In this document: positions 45,024 to 53,871 of the stretch, piece after piece
Layout of the letters: each line of letters starts with the position of its first letter
How positions within the stretch are numbered: the first letter of the stretch is position 1
Origin: Bacilli bacterium
GTDB lineage: Bacteria; Bacillota_I; Bacilli_A; RF39; UBA660
DNA: 64,000 nt
NCBI GenBank assembly: GCA_028694645.1
Contig: JAQVKM010000002.1
Span: forward strand, 48,149 to 112,148
Direction: 5' to 3'
The notes under the pieces: model-generated
Database searches by the model: none
What the model was told of the DNA's origin: nothing
What the model saw: only the letters and a program-made list of their open reading frames with translations
Made by a program: the position numbers and the translations under genes

Positions 45024-45503
45024 CTATATATTATCAATGTAATTTTGAATTAAATTTATCATTTTGTCATTATTTTTTTGATATTTTTTTGGTATAAAGG
45101 TATTTAATAAATTAATTTTATCATTTAAATCATTTAGATCATAGCACCCTATAATATAACCTAATTCATCAAATTTTTCTACGATTTGTAATTGATGATC
45201 ATTTTCATGTTCATTATATTTTGATAATCTTGGTACTGCTATCACTTTTTTATTTTGCTTAATACTATCTAGTATTGATCCAACTCCACCATGAGTTATT
45301 ATATAATCACTTTTATTTATATATTCTTTAAAATCATTAGCAGAAATCAAATCAAAAGTTTTAATATTTTCACTTTTATATTTACTGCTTCCCGCTTGAA
45401 CAATTACTTTTTGATTTATAATTTTATTTTTAATGGCATCATCTATATATTTTAATAGTCTATCAAAAGATTTATCTTGTGTTCCTAATATTACAAATAT
45501 CAA
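45024..45503 (-). CDS. Alg13/PssE-like glycosyltransferase subunit
   Basis: 159 residues from a TTG start at 45503, eight bases after GGAGGG. A longer frame to 45557 overlaps the previous gene by 58 bases and adds a non-homologous N-terminus, so it is rejected. With this start the protein opens IFVILGTQDKSFDRLL, the typical Alg13/PssE/EpsF-like start. YIITHGGVGSILDSIKQNKKVIAVPRLSKYNEHENDHQ (cited in part) is the UDP-sugar-binding region. It acts with the membrane-anchored partner encoded just upstream (4-base TTGA overlap), adding a sugar from a UDP donor to a lipid-linked acceptor. Confidence 0.85.
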   Translation of the reverse strand: MIFVILGTQDKSFDRLLKYIDDAIKNKIINQKVIVQAGSSKYKSENIKTFDLISANDFKEYINKSDYIITHGGVGSILDSIKQNKKVIAVPRLSKYNEHENDHQLQIVEKFDELGYIIGCYDLNDLNDKINLLNTFIPKKYQKNNDKMINLIQNYIDNI

Positions 45504-45970
45504 AATATCCACCCTCCATATACTGCATTGGGATATAATTTTAACATTTCTTCCCACTGTACAATAAACAAATCAGCAAATTTATATATTAATCGACCAG
45601 TAACTGTTTTTGTATTAATATTTGCAAAAGTTTCAATATAAATGATTTTACTTCCAAATATCTTCCCAATACAACACATTGGTCCGGCTGTATGTGCTCC
45701 TGTTGTTATTATAACTTTTGGTCTTATTTTAAAATATAAAAACAAACTTTTAAAACAATTATATATTAATTTAAAGATATAAATAAATAATTTATGTTTG
45801 GTTCCATAAACTAGATAATTAACTTTATTTTTATACTCATTTTTTAAAAATAAATTTGATTTTGTTTTTTCAGTTATTATATACGAGTCATATTTATCAA
45901 AAAGTGGTTTTAATTGTAATAATTCATTTAAATGGCCACCTGTACTAGAAATAAACAATACTTTTTTCAT
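45500..45970 (-). CDS. Alg14/PssD-like glycosyltransferase anchor subunit
   Basis: 156 residues. The Alg14-type N-terminus VLFISSTGGHLNELLQLKPLF holds the GGH loop; a helical membrane-associated segment lies near 60-80, followed by VIITTGAHTAGPMCCIGKIFGSKIIYIET and FADLFIVQWEEMLKLYPNAVYGGWIF (cited in parts). Such proteins bring an Alg13-like catalytic partner to the membrane. The partner starts inside its last codons. The pair leads an operon that ends with an antitoxin-fic module. Polysaccharide or glycolipid synthesis is expected, but no other sugar genes are near. Confidence 0.85.
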   Translation of the reverse strand: MKKVLFISSTGGHLNELLQLKPLFDKYDSYIITEKTKSNLFLKNEYKNKVNYLVYGTKHKLFIYIFKLIYNCFKSLFLYFKIRPKVIITTGAHTAGPMCCIGKIFGSKIIYIETFANINTKTVTGRLIYKFADLFIVQWEEMLKLYPNAVYGGWIF

Positions 45971-46036
45971 AACATCAATTCTTTCTAATTTAATTATACT
46001 TGAATACTTGAATTTAGTAAAGCATAGTATTTATTA

Positions 46037-46062
46037 AAAAAAAAGAATGTAAACATTCTTTA
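46037..46062 (-). terminator. Terminator of the Tad-like operon
   Basis: AAAGAATG, loop of 4, CATTCTTT, followed on the minus strand by a long T-run. Confidence 0.8.
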
Positions 46063-46063
46063 A

Positions 46064-46849
46064 TTAAAAATTCATCATCATCATCATTGATAGTAATAAT
46101 AAAAGCAAAATACCACCACCAGTTGCAAACAACATGGCCATAGTTTGATTTTCCATTCTTTCAAGACGATTTTTATATTTTTGTTCTCTTGCTTTATTTT
46201 GTAATGTTGATACTGTTCTAGCAAATAAAATTAATTGTTCTTGTTTATTTTCTTGAGAACCTAGTCCTAAACGATACAATAAACGCATCATACGCATAGA
46301 ATCACGAACAGGATATTCTTTAGCAAAATCCATATATGGATCAACTGTTGAATTACCCGCTTCTATTTTAGCTACTAAAGTTCTTAAGCCAGATTTAAAT
46401 ATATCTGGTGCTGTTTCAATCGATCTTCTTATAGCTACTGGAACAGTATAATGTTGAATCAAAATTTCCAAACTTTTTAAATAATAAGGTAACATTTGAT
46501 CTATTCTAGATAAATTAGCTTTATAATATCTTTGTAAACCAAAATAAGGTTGTTTAAATACTATAAATCCAATTATAAAAGCTAATAAAATATTTATAAA
46601 AGTGAAATTAGACATTAAAAAGATAAAAATTAGAAATACAATTGTAATAAATGCATTTTTGATTCTATTTCCAAACAATTTATCAATATCAATTTCTTCA
46701 CCATATCTAACATTTAATAAAAACTTATAATCATCTTCCATTAAAAATTTAAAATAAGGTTCAGCATCGCCAATAAATCTTTTGCTATCAATTTTTCTGC
46801 CATACTCGAGAATGAATAAGATGATTATTGCTATAAATATAAATTCCAT
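46064..46849 (-). CDS. tadC: TadC-like type II secretion F-domain membrane protein
   Basis: 261 residues with N- and C-terminal helix groups (about 1-20, 70-100, 235-258) and a cytosolic T2SSF-type region including YYLKSLEILIQHYTVPVAIRRSIETAPDIF and LARTVSTLQNKAREQ-like FARTVSTLQNKAREQK. In Tad systems TadB and TadC form the inner-membrane platform that the CpaF/TadA ATPase works on. Its start overlaps the TadB stop (TAATG). It is the last gene of the operon. The tadC name is by position and fold. Confidence 0.75.
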   Translation of the reverse strand: MEFIFIAIIILFILEYGRKIDSKRFIGDAEPYFKFLMEDDYKFLLNVRYGEEIDIDKLFGNRIKNAFITIVFLIFIFLMSNFTFINILLAFIIGFIVFKQPYFGLQRYYKANLSRIDQMLPYYLKSLEILIQHYTVPVAIRRSIETAPDIFKSGLRTLVAKIEAGNSTVDPYMDFAKEYPVRDSMRMMRLLYRLGLGSQENKQEQLILFARTVSTLQNKAREQKYKNRLERMENQTMAMLFATGGGILLLLLLSMMMMMNF

Positions 46850-47751
46850 TATTCAGCCCCCACATTCTCATTATAATATTTTTCACCACTTAATAAGAAT
46901 CCAGTGTTAATTATTAAAATTCCATGTAGTAGTAATTGTACATAATTATTTTCCAATAATTTAATATATTGTTCTGATCCAAGTAAATATTGAACCAACA
47001 TAACCATCAAATATAATATAATACCAAATTGTAAGAATTTTTTATGAAATTGTGATCTATCCATTCTATCACGATAAACATTTTCAACTAACATGTCAAT
47101 ATCAAGTGACATATTTTCAAGTGCATCGCTTGAATTTTTTGAACCTTCATTTGTGATTTGAATAAATAATTGATGCATATTACGAACTATAAAATAATCA
47201 TATTTCTTATTCATGAATCTAACTGAATCTTCAATTGTTCCATTTTCATAAGCTAAATCTATCATCATTTTAACATCACTTCTAACAGGATCTTCTAGTA
47301 CACCTGATTCATAAACACCTTCTAAAGCTTTAACAAAAGATTGTGTAGTTGCAAATTCCATTATTGTATTTGTTGTATATACTTGAATTTGTTCAAATAT
47401 ATATTCACTATATATTCTTTTACATCTCAAATATGTAAGATAAGGTATTATTATCACAGCTAGTGCTGCATATATAATTGATATTATTAAATTGTAAAAA
47501 TATAAATATGTAATAACTGCTGCACCCAAAGCAAAAATAGTTATTTGTAAAGTATATTGTTTTTTTGTATATTCTTGACCTAAGTCTTTTACTTTTTGTC
47601 TTACTTCTTTGTAAGAATATGGAGCATATCTATCATAAATGCTTCCTGCTTGTTTAGCTATATATTTATATACATTTTCACCATTATTATTTCTATATGC
47701 CATAATGAATATAACTATAAATGCTATTAAAACAAATATTATAAAATTCAT
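46849..47751 (-). CDS. tadB: TadB-like type II secretion F-domain membrane protein
   Basis: 300 residues: an N-terminal helix (2-20), a helix pair at ~70-110, a cytosolic domain with TTNTIMEFATTQSFVKALEGVYES and DIDMLVENVYRDRMDRSQF (T2SSF-like), and two C-terminal helices. It occupies the TadB slot between the ATPase and TadC genes, with RBS AAAGGAGG, 12 bases behind cpaF. Similarity to Tad platform proteins is moderate; the context makes the call. Confidence 0.75.
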   Translation of the reverse strand: MNFIIFVLIAFIVIFIMAYRNNNGENVYKYIAKQAGSIYDRYAPYSYKEVRQKVKDLGQEYTKKQYTLQITIFALGAAVITYLYFYNLIISIIYAALAVIIIPYLTYLRCKRIYSEYIFEQIQVYTTNTIMEFATTQSFVKALEGVYESGVLEDPVRSDVKMMIDLAYENGTIEDSVRFMNKKYDYFIVRNMHQLFIQITNEGSKNSSDALENMSLDIDMLVENVYRDRMDRSQFHKKFLQFGIILYLMVMLVQYLLGSEQYIKLLENNYVQLLLHGILIINTGFLLSGEKYYNENVGAE

Positions 47752-47763
47752 AACTACCTCCTT

Positions 47764-48894
47764 TTATCCAAACATCATTTCTTCTGTTTTTGTTTGGCCA
47801 TTTATTACATCTGACTTATCATCATTTTCTGACACTTCACTTGTTTTTATTATATCAGGTGTCAAATTAACTCCTTGGGAATCTAAGTAATCTAACAAAA
47901 ATTTGCTTGGTTGTCTTCTTTCAACTTTTCCTGTTGTTGATTTCTTATAAATAATATTATATTTTGCTTCATTATCTTCAGTAACATAAAATTCCGTTAC
48001 TTCAGCTATTTCACGAACAAATCTTTTTGTTTCTTTACTTTGATATCCTCTTATATAAACTCCTAATTGTATATATCGATATATTGATTTTAAAAATTGA
48101 TCAATGTCTTGATTTGTTTCAAGTAAGCTATACATACGATTAGGTATAGCTGAGGCTTTATCAGCATGTATTGTTGATAAAATATAATGCCCAGAAGAAA
48201 TTGAATTACGTACAGCTAGTACTGCTTCAGCACTACGAACTTCGGATAATAAAATCCATTTTGGATTTTGTCTCATACAAGTAACAAGTACATCTGTATA
48301 AGAGGCAATATTATTTGTTTTCATAGCTACAATGTCTCTATGAGGAAATATTCTATCTAAATGAAGTTCTAAAGTATCTTCGATTGTTATTAATTTTTCA
48401 TCTGGTTTTGTGTGAGCTGCTAAATATTTAACAAATTCTGTTTTCCCTGAGCCTGTTTCTCCACAAACAATTATATTACAATGTCCTAAAACACATTGAA
48501 TTAAAAAGTCATGAATATCTAAATCAACATATTTTTCATTTAATAATTTTTCTTTTTCTAATCTGATTTTAGCTGGTGTTTTACGAATAACACAAGCTAT
48601 TCCATTTTTAGCTATAGAGTCATGAACAAAATTAAGACGTAATTCTGCACTTTCTGCATCTAAAAATGGATGTGCCATGTTAAATGTTTTTCCCATTACA
48701 TTAGCGCACTGAAACGCTAACTTTTCCATAAATGAATTGTTAATGTTTGGATTATCAATTCTAAAAATCCCTCTTGATAAGGTTTTTAACCAGACTTGAC
48801 CTCCATTACTATATGATATATCTGTTATATCATCATTTTTTAAATAGTCTCCAATTGGCCCAAAGTCAATCTGAGAGAACATATTTTCTTCCAT
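47764..48894 (-). CDS. cpaF: CpaF/TadA-type secretion ATPase
   Basis: 376 residues of the T2SS/T4P/T4SS ATPase family, CpaF subgroup. Walker A is GETGSGKT at 145-152; an Asp box region ITIEDTLELHLD; Walker B-type WILLSEVRSAEAV; and His box GHYILSTIHAD. An N-terminal domain starts at about 10 with DYLKNDDITDIS. It lacks the long N-terminal extension of classical CpaF. It would power assembly or retraction of a pilus or pseudopilus through TadB/TadC. It starts four bases after the CpaB-like gene. Confidence 0.9.
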   Translation of the reverse strand: MEENMFSQIDFGPIGDYLKNDDITDISYSNGGQVWLKTLSRGIFRIDNPNINNSFMEKLAFQCANVMGKTFNMAHPFLDAESAELRLNFVHDSIAKNGIACVIRKTPAKIRLEKEKLLNEKYVDLDIHDFLIQCVLGHCNIIVCGETGSGKTEFVKYLAAHTKPDEKLITIEDTLELHLDRIFPHRDIVAMKTNNIASYTDVLVTCMRQNPKWILLSEVRSAEAVLAVRNSISSGHYILSTIHADKASAIPNRMYSLLETNQDIDQFLKSIYRYIQLGVYIRGYQSKETKRFVREIAEVTEFYVTEDNEAKYNIIYKKSTTGKVERRQPSKFLLDYLDSQGVNLTPDIIKTSEVSENDDKSDVINGQTKTEEMMFG

Positions 48895-48897
48895 TAA

Positions 48898-49725
48898 CTA
48901 TTCTCCTTCTGTTGTATCAGTATCAGTATTTGTATTTGTTGTTAATTCATCGTTTGGAACTGTGTTTGCATTGATAAAGTCTTTAAGTGTTTGAGAACTA
49001 ACTTCTAAAGCTCCTTCAACATCAGTTGTTCCATTTACACCATGTGGAACTGGGAATAATACTACAGAGAATGAACTCATATAACTTGCTTTTCTAAGTA
49101 ATATGTTTAATTCATCTGTTACTCCAAATATTATTGTAGCTGGAGTTCTAGAAGATGAACTATCTTCAAATACATGTCTACCTTGTGAATCTTTAACAGC
49201 TAATACTTTAACATTTTCAATTAATTTTCCTACCATTAAAGTTCCATCTTCATTTAATGCTTTCATATAAATGTCAATATAATTACTTGGATAAATTGAA
49301 TTACCATAAGTAGAATCCATTGTAACTGGGAAGTTATAAGGAATTTGTCCTTCTTCTAAATCAACAAAAGCAGAATCTGGTAAATCTTCTTCATCTACTA
49401 CTACTCCTTTGTAAAATAAACTTCCTTCTGGAATTACAGTATTGTAATTACTATATTTACCAACTATTGATGCTTTAAGTCTAATTACATTACTTTGTAA
49501 AACAATTGGTGCTACAGAAATATAATCGATCATATCATCCGTAATTTGTGTTCTTGGTTGAATTGTTTCAGCTGCAACAGGTATATTTGATATAGGTGAA
49601 ACAGCTTTATTAATTTGATAACGATATCCTAGAAATAATATTAATATAACTAACATTACCCCCAATATTGTAACTGTGTTTTTATTTCTTATAAATCTTT
49701 TGAAACTTATTATAAAATTATTCAT
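48898..49725 (-). CDS. cpaB: CpaB/RcpC-like SAF-domain protein
   Basis: 275 residues. One N-terminal helix (19-35) and a SAF domain follow: IPVAAETIQPRTQITDDMIDYI, then VIPEGSLFYKGVV. The extracytoplasmic region ends in a Thr/Asp/Asn-rich tail (NTNTDTDTTEGE). CpaB/RcpC proteins are periplasmic parts of Tad machines and may bind glycan. In a Gram-positive cell it would sit in the wall zone. Order in the operon, before the ATPase, is like Tad loci. Confidence 0.75.
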   Translation of the reverse strand: MNNFIISFKRFIRNKNTVTILGVMLVILILFLGYRYQINKAVSPISNIPVAAETIQPRTQITDDMIDYISVAPIVLQSNVIRLKASIVGKYSNYNTVIPEGSLFYKGVVVDEEDLPDSAFVDLEEGQIPYNFPVTMDSTYGNSIYPSNYIDIYMKALNEDGTLMVGKLIENVKVLAVKDSQGRHVFEDSSSSRTPATIIFGVTDELNILLRKASYMSSFSVVLFPVPHGVNGTTDVEGALEVSSQTLKDFINANTVPNDELTTNTNTDTDTTEGE

Positions 49726-49739
49726 TTTTTTCTCCCTTT

Positions 49740-50141
49740 CTAGTATGGTGTTTCTAATATTGCATCTAAACGATTAGTAATATTAAAATCCATTATTTGG
49801 CTTGTTACATTTGATTGTAACTTTGTTGAAATTTGCAAACTTACTTTTGGTGGTGACTCATTAACATCATATATTTTAATTACATATGTGTTTCCTAGTG
49901 TTACACTTTCAGCAAATCTTCTTAAGAAATTTTCAACAAATTTTTCTCTATCTATTCTAACAGTTCCGGTTTTTTTGTAAGATGCTAAGTCAACTGCATC
50001 TAACATCGCGGCTTCTGTAATTTCTTTCAACAATAAATAGTTTTGCTCATCTGTATTCGTAACAGTTTGGAAAAAATAGATAAATACTATTGAAACAATT
50101 CCAAGCATTACTACGAATATTCCCCAAAACGATTCTTTCAT
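49740..50141 (-). CDS. TadE-like / pilin-like single-helix protein
   Basis: 133 residues. One N-terminal helix (about 5-26; FWGIFVVMLGIVSIVFIYFF) with Glu3 just ahead, then a soluble alpha/beta part with KIYDVNESPPKVSLQIST. Size, position and N-terminal helix resemble TadE/TadF minor pilins or small pilin-like Tad partners, but no clean prepilin cleavage motif is seen. It is a possible structural subunit of the machine. It comes 11 bases after the thioester protein gene with RBS AAGGAGG. Confidence 0.5.
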   Translation of the reverse strand: MKESFWGIFVVMLGIVSIVFIYFFQTVTNTDEQNYLLLKEITEAAMLDAVDLASYKKTGTVRIDREKFVENFLRRFAESVTLGNTYVIKIYDVNESPPKVSLQISTKLQSNVTSQIMDFNITNRLDAILETPY

Positions 50142-50152
50142 CTATTTCCTCC

Positions 50153-53152
50153 TTACTCATTACATTCATAGAAATCATTTTTACTTGTTGCATAAGCACA
50201 AGTTCCACTAGATAATCCATATGTGCTATCGTGAACAAATGAACTAACACATGCTGTTCCATTATCGTCTCTACATTTTAATGTAAAGTCTGAATATCCA
50301 CCATCTGCTTCTCTTGTATCATTATATTGTCTGATTTCTTTTATTATAGCTGGTGTTAATACAAATGTATAAAGTGGCTCTTTTTGATACACACTGCTGC
50401 CTGATGTTTTCCTATTATTTAATATTTCATTTTGTACCAAAGATAAACTATTCCAATTTGTTCCTGGATATCTACCTTTAACATCTTTATTAAATCCAGA
50501 TGCTTGTTTAGATATATTTTTCCCGGGGAATGGATTTTCTAATGATATTGTTCTATAGATTATTTTTATTCCACCAGTTAATGGACAAACTAATGAATCA
50601 CATTCATTTATAGCTTCATTTAAGCTATATCCTTGCGCATATTTTGTATATACGCAACTTGTAATATCCATTTCTCCATTAACCCCATTAGTGTTTTTAC
50701 ATTTATAAGCGTCATCTACTTTGTCATCACATATTAAATTAACACAATAATTATATGAATAACCAGTATTTAAGCAAGCCGTTATTTTTTTGCTCATATC
50801 GTTAGGACAATATTTGTCATTTTTATCTCCATCAGGAATATCAATTGTTGCTTCGCAATATTTTGCTTTAGCATCTTCGCATGTCATAGCTTCATTTTTC
50901 ATAAAATAGAATAAATCAGCTCCAGCATTTTCTGTTCCGTCTGGGCATAAACAGTCATCTGTTGTTCCATTAACTGTATAATGGCATACATAATCTGTTA
51001 TAACATTAAAGCGAGGAACTCCTCCAGATGTATCTCCAAAAGAAATTCCGGATAATATAAGATTATATTTTTTACCAATTTCATTTTCATAAGAAAGTGG
51101 TAAAAAATTATATCCAACATCAATTGAATTTTCAGTTGATGATGTTAATGGTTTACTTGTTTCTTTATCTACATATTTATACGGACTATTTAATTCATAA
51201 CTAACAGCATTTGTATAAACACTTAAAACTCTTCTTTGTGCTGTTGATATTAATGTATTCATTTGAGCTACTGAATAAAAATCATTTAAAGCAGCTATTC
51301 CATCATATGTCTTCATCTTACTTGAAACAGTACATCCATCACAAGTATAAGAAACATCATTAACTTGTTTTAACGAGTCAGAAAGTGAATATTCTTCATC
51401 TTCAAATGATAATGTTGTATTTGAAGTAAAATTATAAATTGAACAACTTGATGAACCATCGCTACATCCGGTTGGTTCATAATTGTGACATTTAGCTATT
51501 TCATTATCCAAGTTTCTTACATTATTAAATGTGTTTATGTATGATTGACATTGATTAATAGCACCATTTATTACACTTTCAAATGTACTTTTAGCTCCAT
51601 TATATGCATTTTGTGCATTTGATGCTGCATTTAACGCTGAATCATAACCAGCTGTATTATGAGTTACCCATTTACAATTAGTTGAAACCCATTTTTTTAA
51701 TTTTGAATCATAACTTGTATCACAATCATATGATTGATATGTTTTTGGACTATAAGAATTTGCAGCTTGTCTTAATGAATCATAATTTTTAGCAGCTGAT
51801 TCTAAAGCGCTTCTTAAGCTGTTATATCTAGAACTAAATTTAGTATAGTACCCACTATTATTACTAACATAGTAACTAGCATGTCCATTAGATGTTGGTA
51901 CTGAATTTCCTAAATTACCACAATAACTTGTTGTTAATCCAGCACTCGCTCCTTGATAAGTTCTTACTGTTTCATTAGTTCTTCCATCAATATCTGTTTG
52001 TTTAGATAAAGCAACTAAATTATTATAAGCATTTGTATAATCTTTTAAAGGATCTAATTTACAATCAGTTCCTGGAGCATTAGGATCTTCTATTGATAAA
52101 TAACATGTTTTTGTTCCTCTAAATGAAAGTGGAAAAATATTGCCAAATAAAGTTTCTTTTGTATTAGCTGATGTAGGCCATACAACATTAGTTCCAGTTG
52201 TTAATGCATTAGCAAAACCTCCTGGCAATGTAATAGAGCCTGTTTCTTCGCAATATAATTTACAATATTTACTTAATCCTGCTACATTTTCTGCTTCACC
52301 ATAAAGATAATGAACATTTTCATCACTTCCAGTTGTTGATGAATAATCATATGTAGCTGTTGTAGTTTCATTATTATCTTGACAAGCAGGTAAACTTCCG
52401 CTTGTAACCATTTGTCCCCCAGGGCAACTAGTTACTGGTGTTGGAGTTGTACAATAAGTTGTTCTACAACTATTCAAAGCCGCTGTTACCTCAACTCCTG
52501 TATTTGTTAAAGACGTAACGCATGCCGTAACTGTAGATTCCAGTGTCCCATCTGCACAAGCATATTTTGGATTTGTTTTTAAGATTGGCGCCGTTGGTTC
52601 AATAAATCTTTGGTATTTTCCAGGTTCAATTTCAGCCTCCCAAATATATAACTTTCCACTATATGCCGGTGTTGTTCTAAATTTAGAAACCCAACCCCAA
52701 GCAGTTTCGGTTGATAAAGTATTTCCTGTTAAATTTTTATAAGCATACATCAAATCTGAAACAAGAGTTGCATCAGATATAACACCGTTATGCCAAATAA
52801 CATCTTGAGCTAAAATAACATAAAATTTTAAACTTTCATTTAATAAAAGTTGATAAGCTTTTCTAACATTTGTATTAGCTGAATATACAGCACCTGTTGA
52901 AACGTAATTAGCTCCTGCATAAGCAGCTTTACCAAAATCAATACAAGAAGCTGTTTTTCCTCCTAAAAAAGTTCTATATACATGACTATATCCACCTAAA
53001 CTACGTATATATACTTTTTCTGGATTTCCCGTTGCATATGATAAAGATAATTTTACAGGTTCAGAAAATTCTGCGGCTTGCACTTTTGGAATAAAACCAA
53101 TCGATAAAACAACAATCAACAATAATATTATTTTCTTCATACCACACTTCAT
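50153..53152 (-). CDS. Large Cys-rich secreted thioester-domain protein of the Tad-like operon
   Basis: 999 residues with a signal peptide ending VQAAEF. Thioester-domain features are direct: Cys70 in TASCIDFG and Gln116 in LAQDVIW, with the AQDxIW motif and spacing as in TEDs. The rest is Ser/Thr/Asn/Cys/Tyr-rich, with many Cys (several in CPGG, CDGC, CKC-like pairs) and predicted coiled coil around 430-500. No LPXTG and no C-terminal helix are seen, so it is either released or held by the Tad machine. A tip adhesin or major surface subunit is the most attractive reading; it is inferred from operon context. RBS AGGGGGTG. Confidence 0.75.
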   Translation of the reverse strand: MKCGMKKIILLLIVVLSIGFIPKVQAAEFSEPVKLSLSYATGNPEKVYIRSLGGYSHVYRTFLGGKTASCIDFGKAAYAGANYVSTGAVYSANTNVRKAYQLLLNESLKFYVILAQDVIWHNGVISDATLVSDLMYAYKNLTGNTLSTETAWGWVSKFRTTPAYSGKLYIWEAEIEPGKYQRFIEPTAPILKTNPKYACADGTLESTVTACVTSLTNTGVEVTAALNSCRTTYCTTPTPVTSCPGGQMVTSGSLPACQDNNETTTATYDYSSTTGSDENVHYLYGEAENVAGLSKYCKLYCEETGSITLPGGFANALTTGTNVVWPTSANTKETLFGNIFPLSFRGTKTCYLSIEDPNAPGTDCKLDPLKDYTNAYNNLVALSKQTDIDGRTNETVRTYQGASAGLTTSYCGNLGNSVPTSNGHASYYVSNNSGYYTKFSSRYNSLRSALESAAKNYDSLRQAANSYSPKTYQSYDCDTSYDSKLKKWVSTNCKWVTHNTAGYDSALNAASNAQNAYNGAKSTFESVINGAINQCQSYINTFNNVRNLDNEIAKCHNYEPTGCSDGSSSCSIYNFTSNTTLSFEDEEYSLSDSLKQVNDVSYTCDGCTVSSKMKTYDGIAALNDFYSVAQMNTLISTAQRRVLSVYTNAVSYELNSPYKYVDKETSKPLTSSTENSIDVGYNFLPLSYENEIGKKYNLILSGISFGDTSGGVPRFNVITDYVCHYTVNGTTDDCLCPDGTENAGADLFYFMKNEAMTCEDAKAKYCEATIDIPDGDKNDKYCPNDMSKKITACLNTGYSYNYCVNLICDDKVDDAYKCKNTNGVNGEMDITSCVYTKYAQGYSLNEAINECDSLVCPLTGGIKIIYRTISLENPFPGKNISKQASGFNKDVKGRYPGTNWNSLSLVQNEILNNRKTSGSSVYQKEPLYTFVLTPAIIKEIRQYNDTREADGGYSDFTLKCRDDNGTACVSSFVHDSTYGLSSGTCAYATSKNDFYECNE

Positions 53153-53176
53153 TTTACACCCCCTACAAAAGGTTTC

Positions 53177-53815
53177 CTATTTATATTTTCTATATAACAT
53201 ATACCCAATACAAAGAATAATAATAGAAGGTAATATTATATAATAATATTTTACATAAAAATCGATAATTTTATCAAAAACTCCATCATAAGTTTCTTCT
53301 TCTAATATTAATTCATCTTGTAAAGATAATTTATATTCAGCAACTTTTATTGCAAATTCATCATATGTTAATGAATTGGATTGCCATTTGTTGCAATATT
53401 TAAAACTTTCAATGCCATCACATATTTCATCATCATAATAAAGATTATAAAATGGTAAATTGACATATACTGAGTATAATCTTTCTAAATAACAAGAATC
53501 ATCATTTATATACACATCAAATCGGTAACTTTGCCCTGGATTTAAATTATTAATAATAAGTTCACTTGATGTATATTCATATCTTTGATTCAAAGCTACA
53601 GAACTAATAATAAATCTTTCAGGAATATTAGATAATGTAACATTAAAAGTTATTATTCCGCCATTATCAACATAATCATAAGAAGATTTAATATTTTGGG
53701 CCATCGTTTGATATTTAACTTTATCTGCATTAGAGCACATTAGTGCCTTAGTATTTATTGGAGAAAGTATAATAAACAAAAATAAAATAAATATTTTTTT
53801 ATAATGCTTCATCAT
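53177..53815 (-). CDS. Membrane-anchored secreted protein of the Tad-like operon
   Basis: 212 residues. Signal peptide (up to about 24, ending TKALMC), an extracellular domain with beta-like NNLNPGQSYRFDVYIND (fibronectin-type look) and paired Cys (CSN, CYLE, CDGIESFKYC), then a C-terminal helix (about 190-207) and basic tail. No known family comes to mind. Its position between the first membrane gene and the thioester gene suggests it is a wall-side partner. RBS about 6 bases before ATGATGAAAC. Confidence 0.55.
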   Translation of the reverse strand: MMKHYKKIFILFLFIILSPINTKALMCSNADKVKYQTMAQNIKSSYDYVDNGGIITFNVTLSNIPERFIISSVALNQRYEYTSSELIINNLNPGQSYRFDVYINDDSCYLERLYSVYVNLPFYNLYYDDEICDGIESFKYCNKWQSNSLTYDEFAIKVAEYKLSLQDELILEEETYDGVFDKIIDFYVKYYYIILPSIIILCIGYMLYRKYK

Positions 53816-53871
53816 ACCAATCCTTTCTAAATAATTATATCATAAATATAATCAAAAACAATTATTTTTTA

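Noticed and set aside
45504..45557. Longer PssE N-terminus from an ATG at 45557
   Set aside because: It would overlap pssD by 58 bases, lacks an RBS and adds sequence foreign to the family; the TTG has GGAGGG at eight bases.
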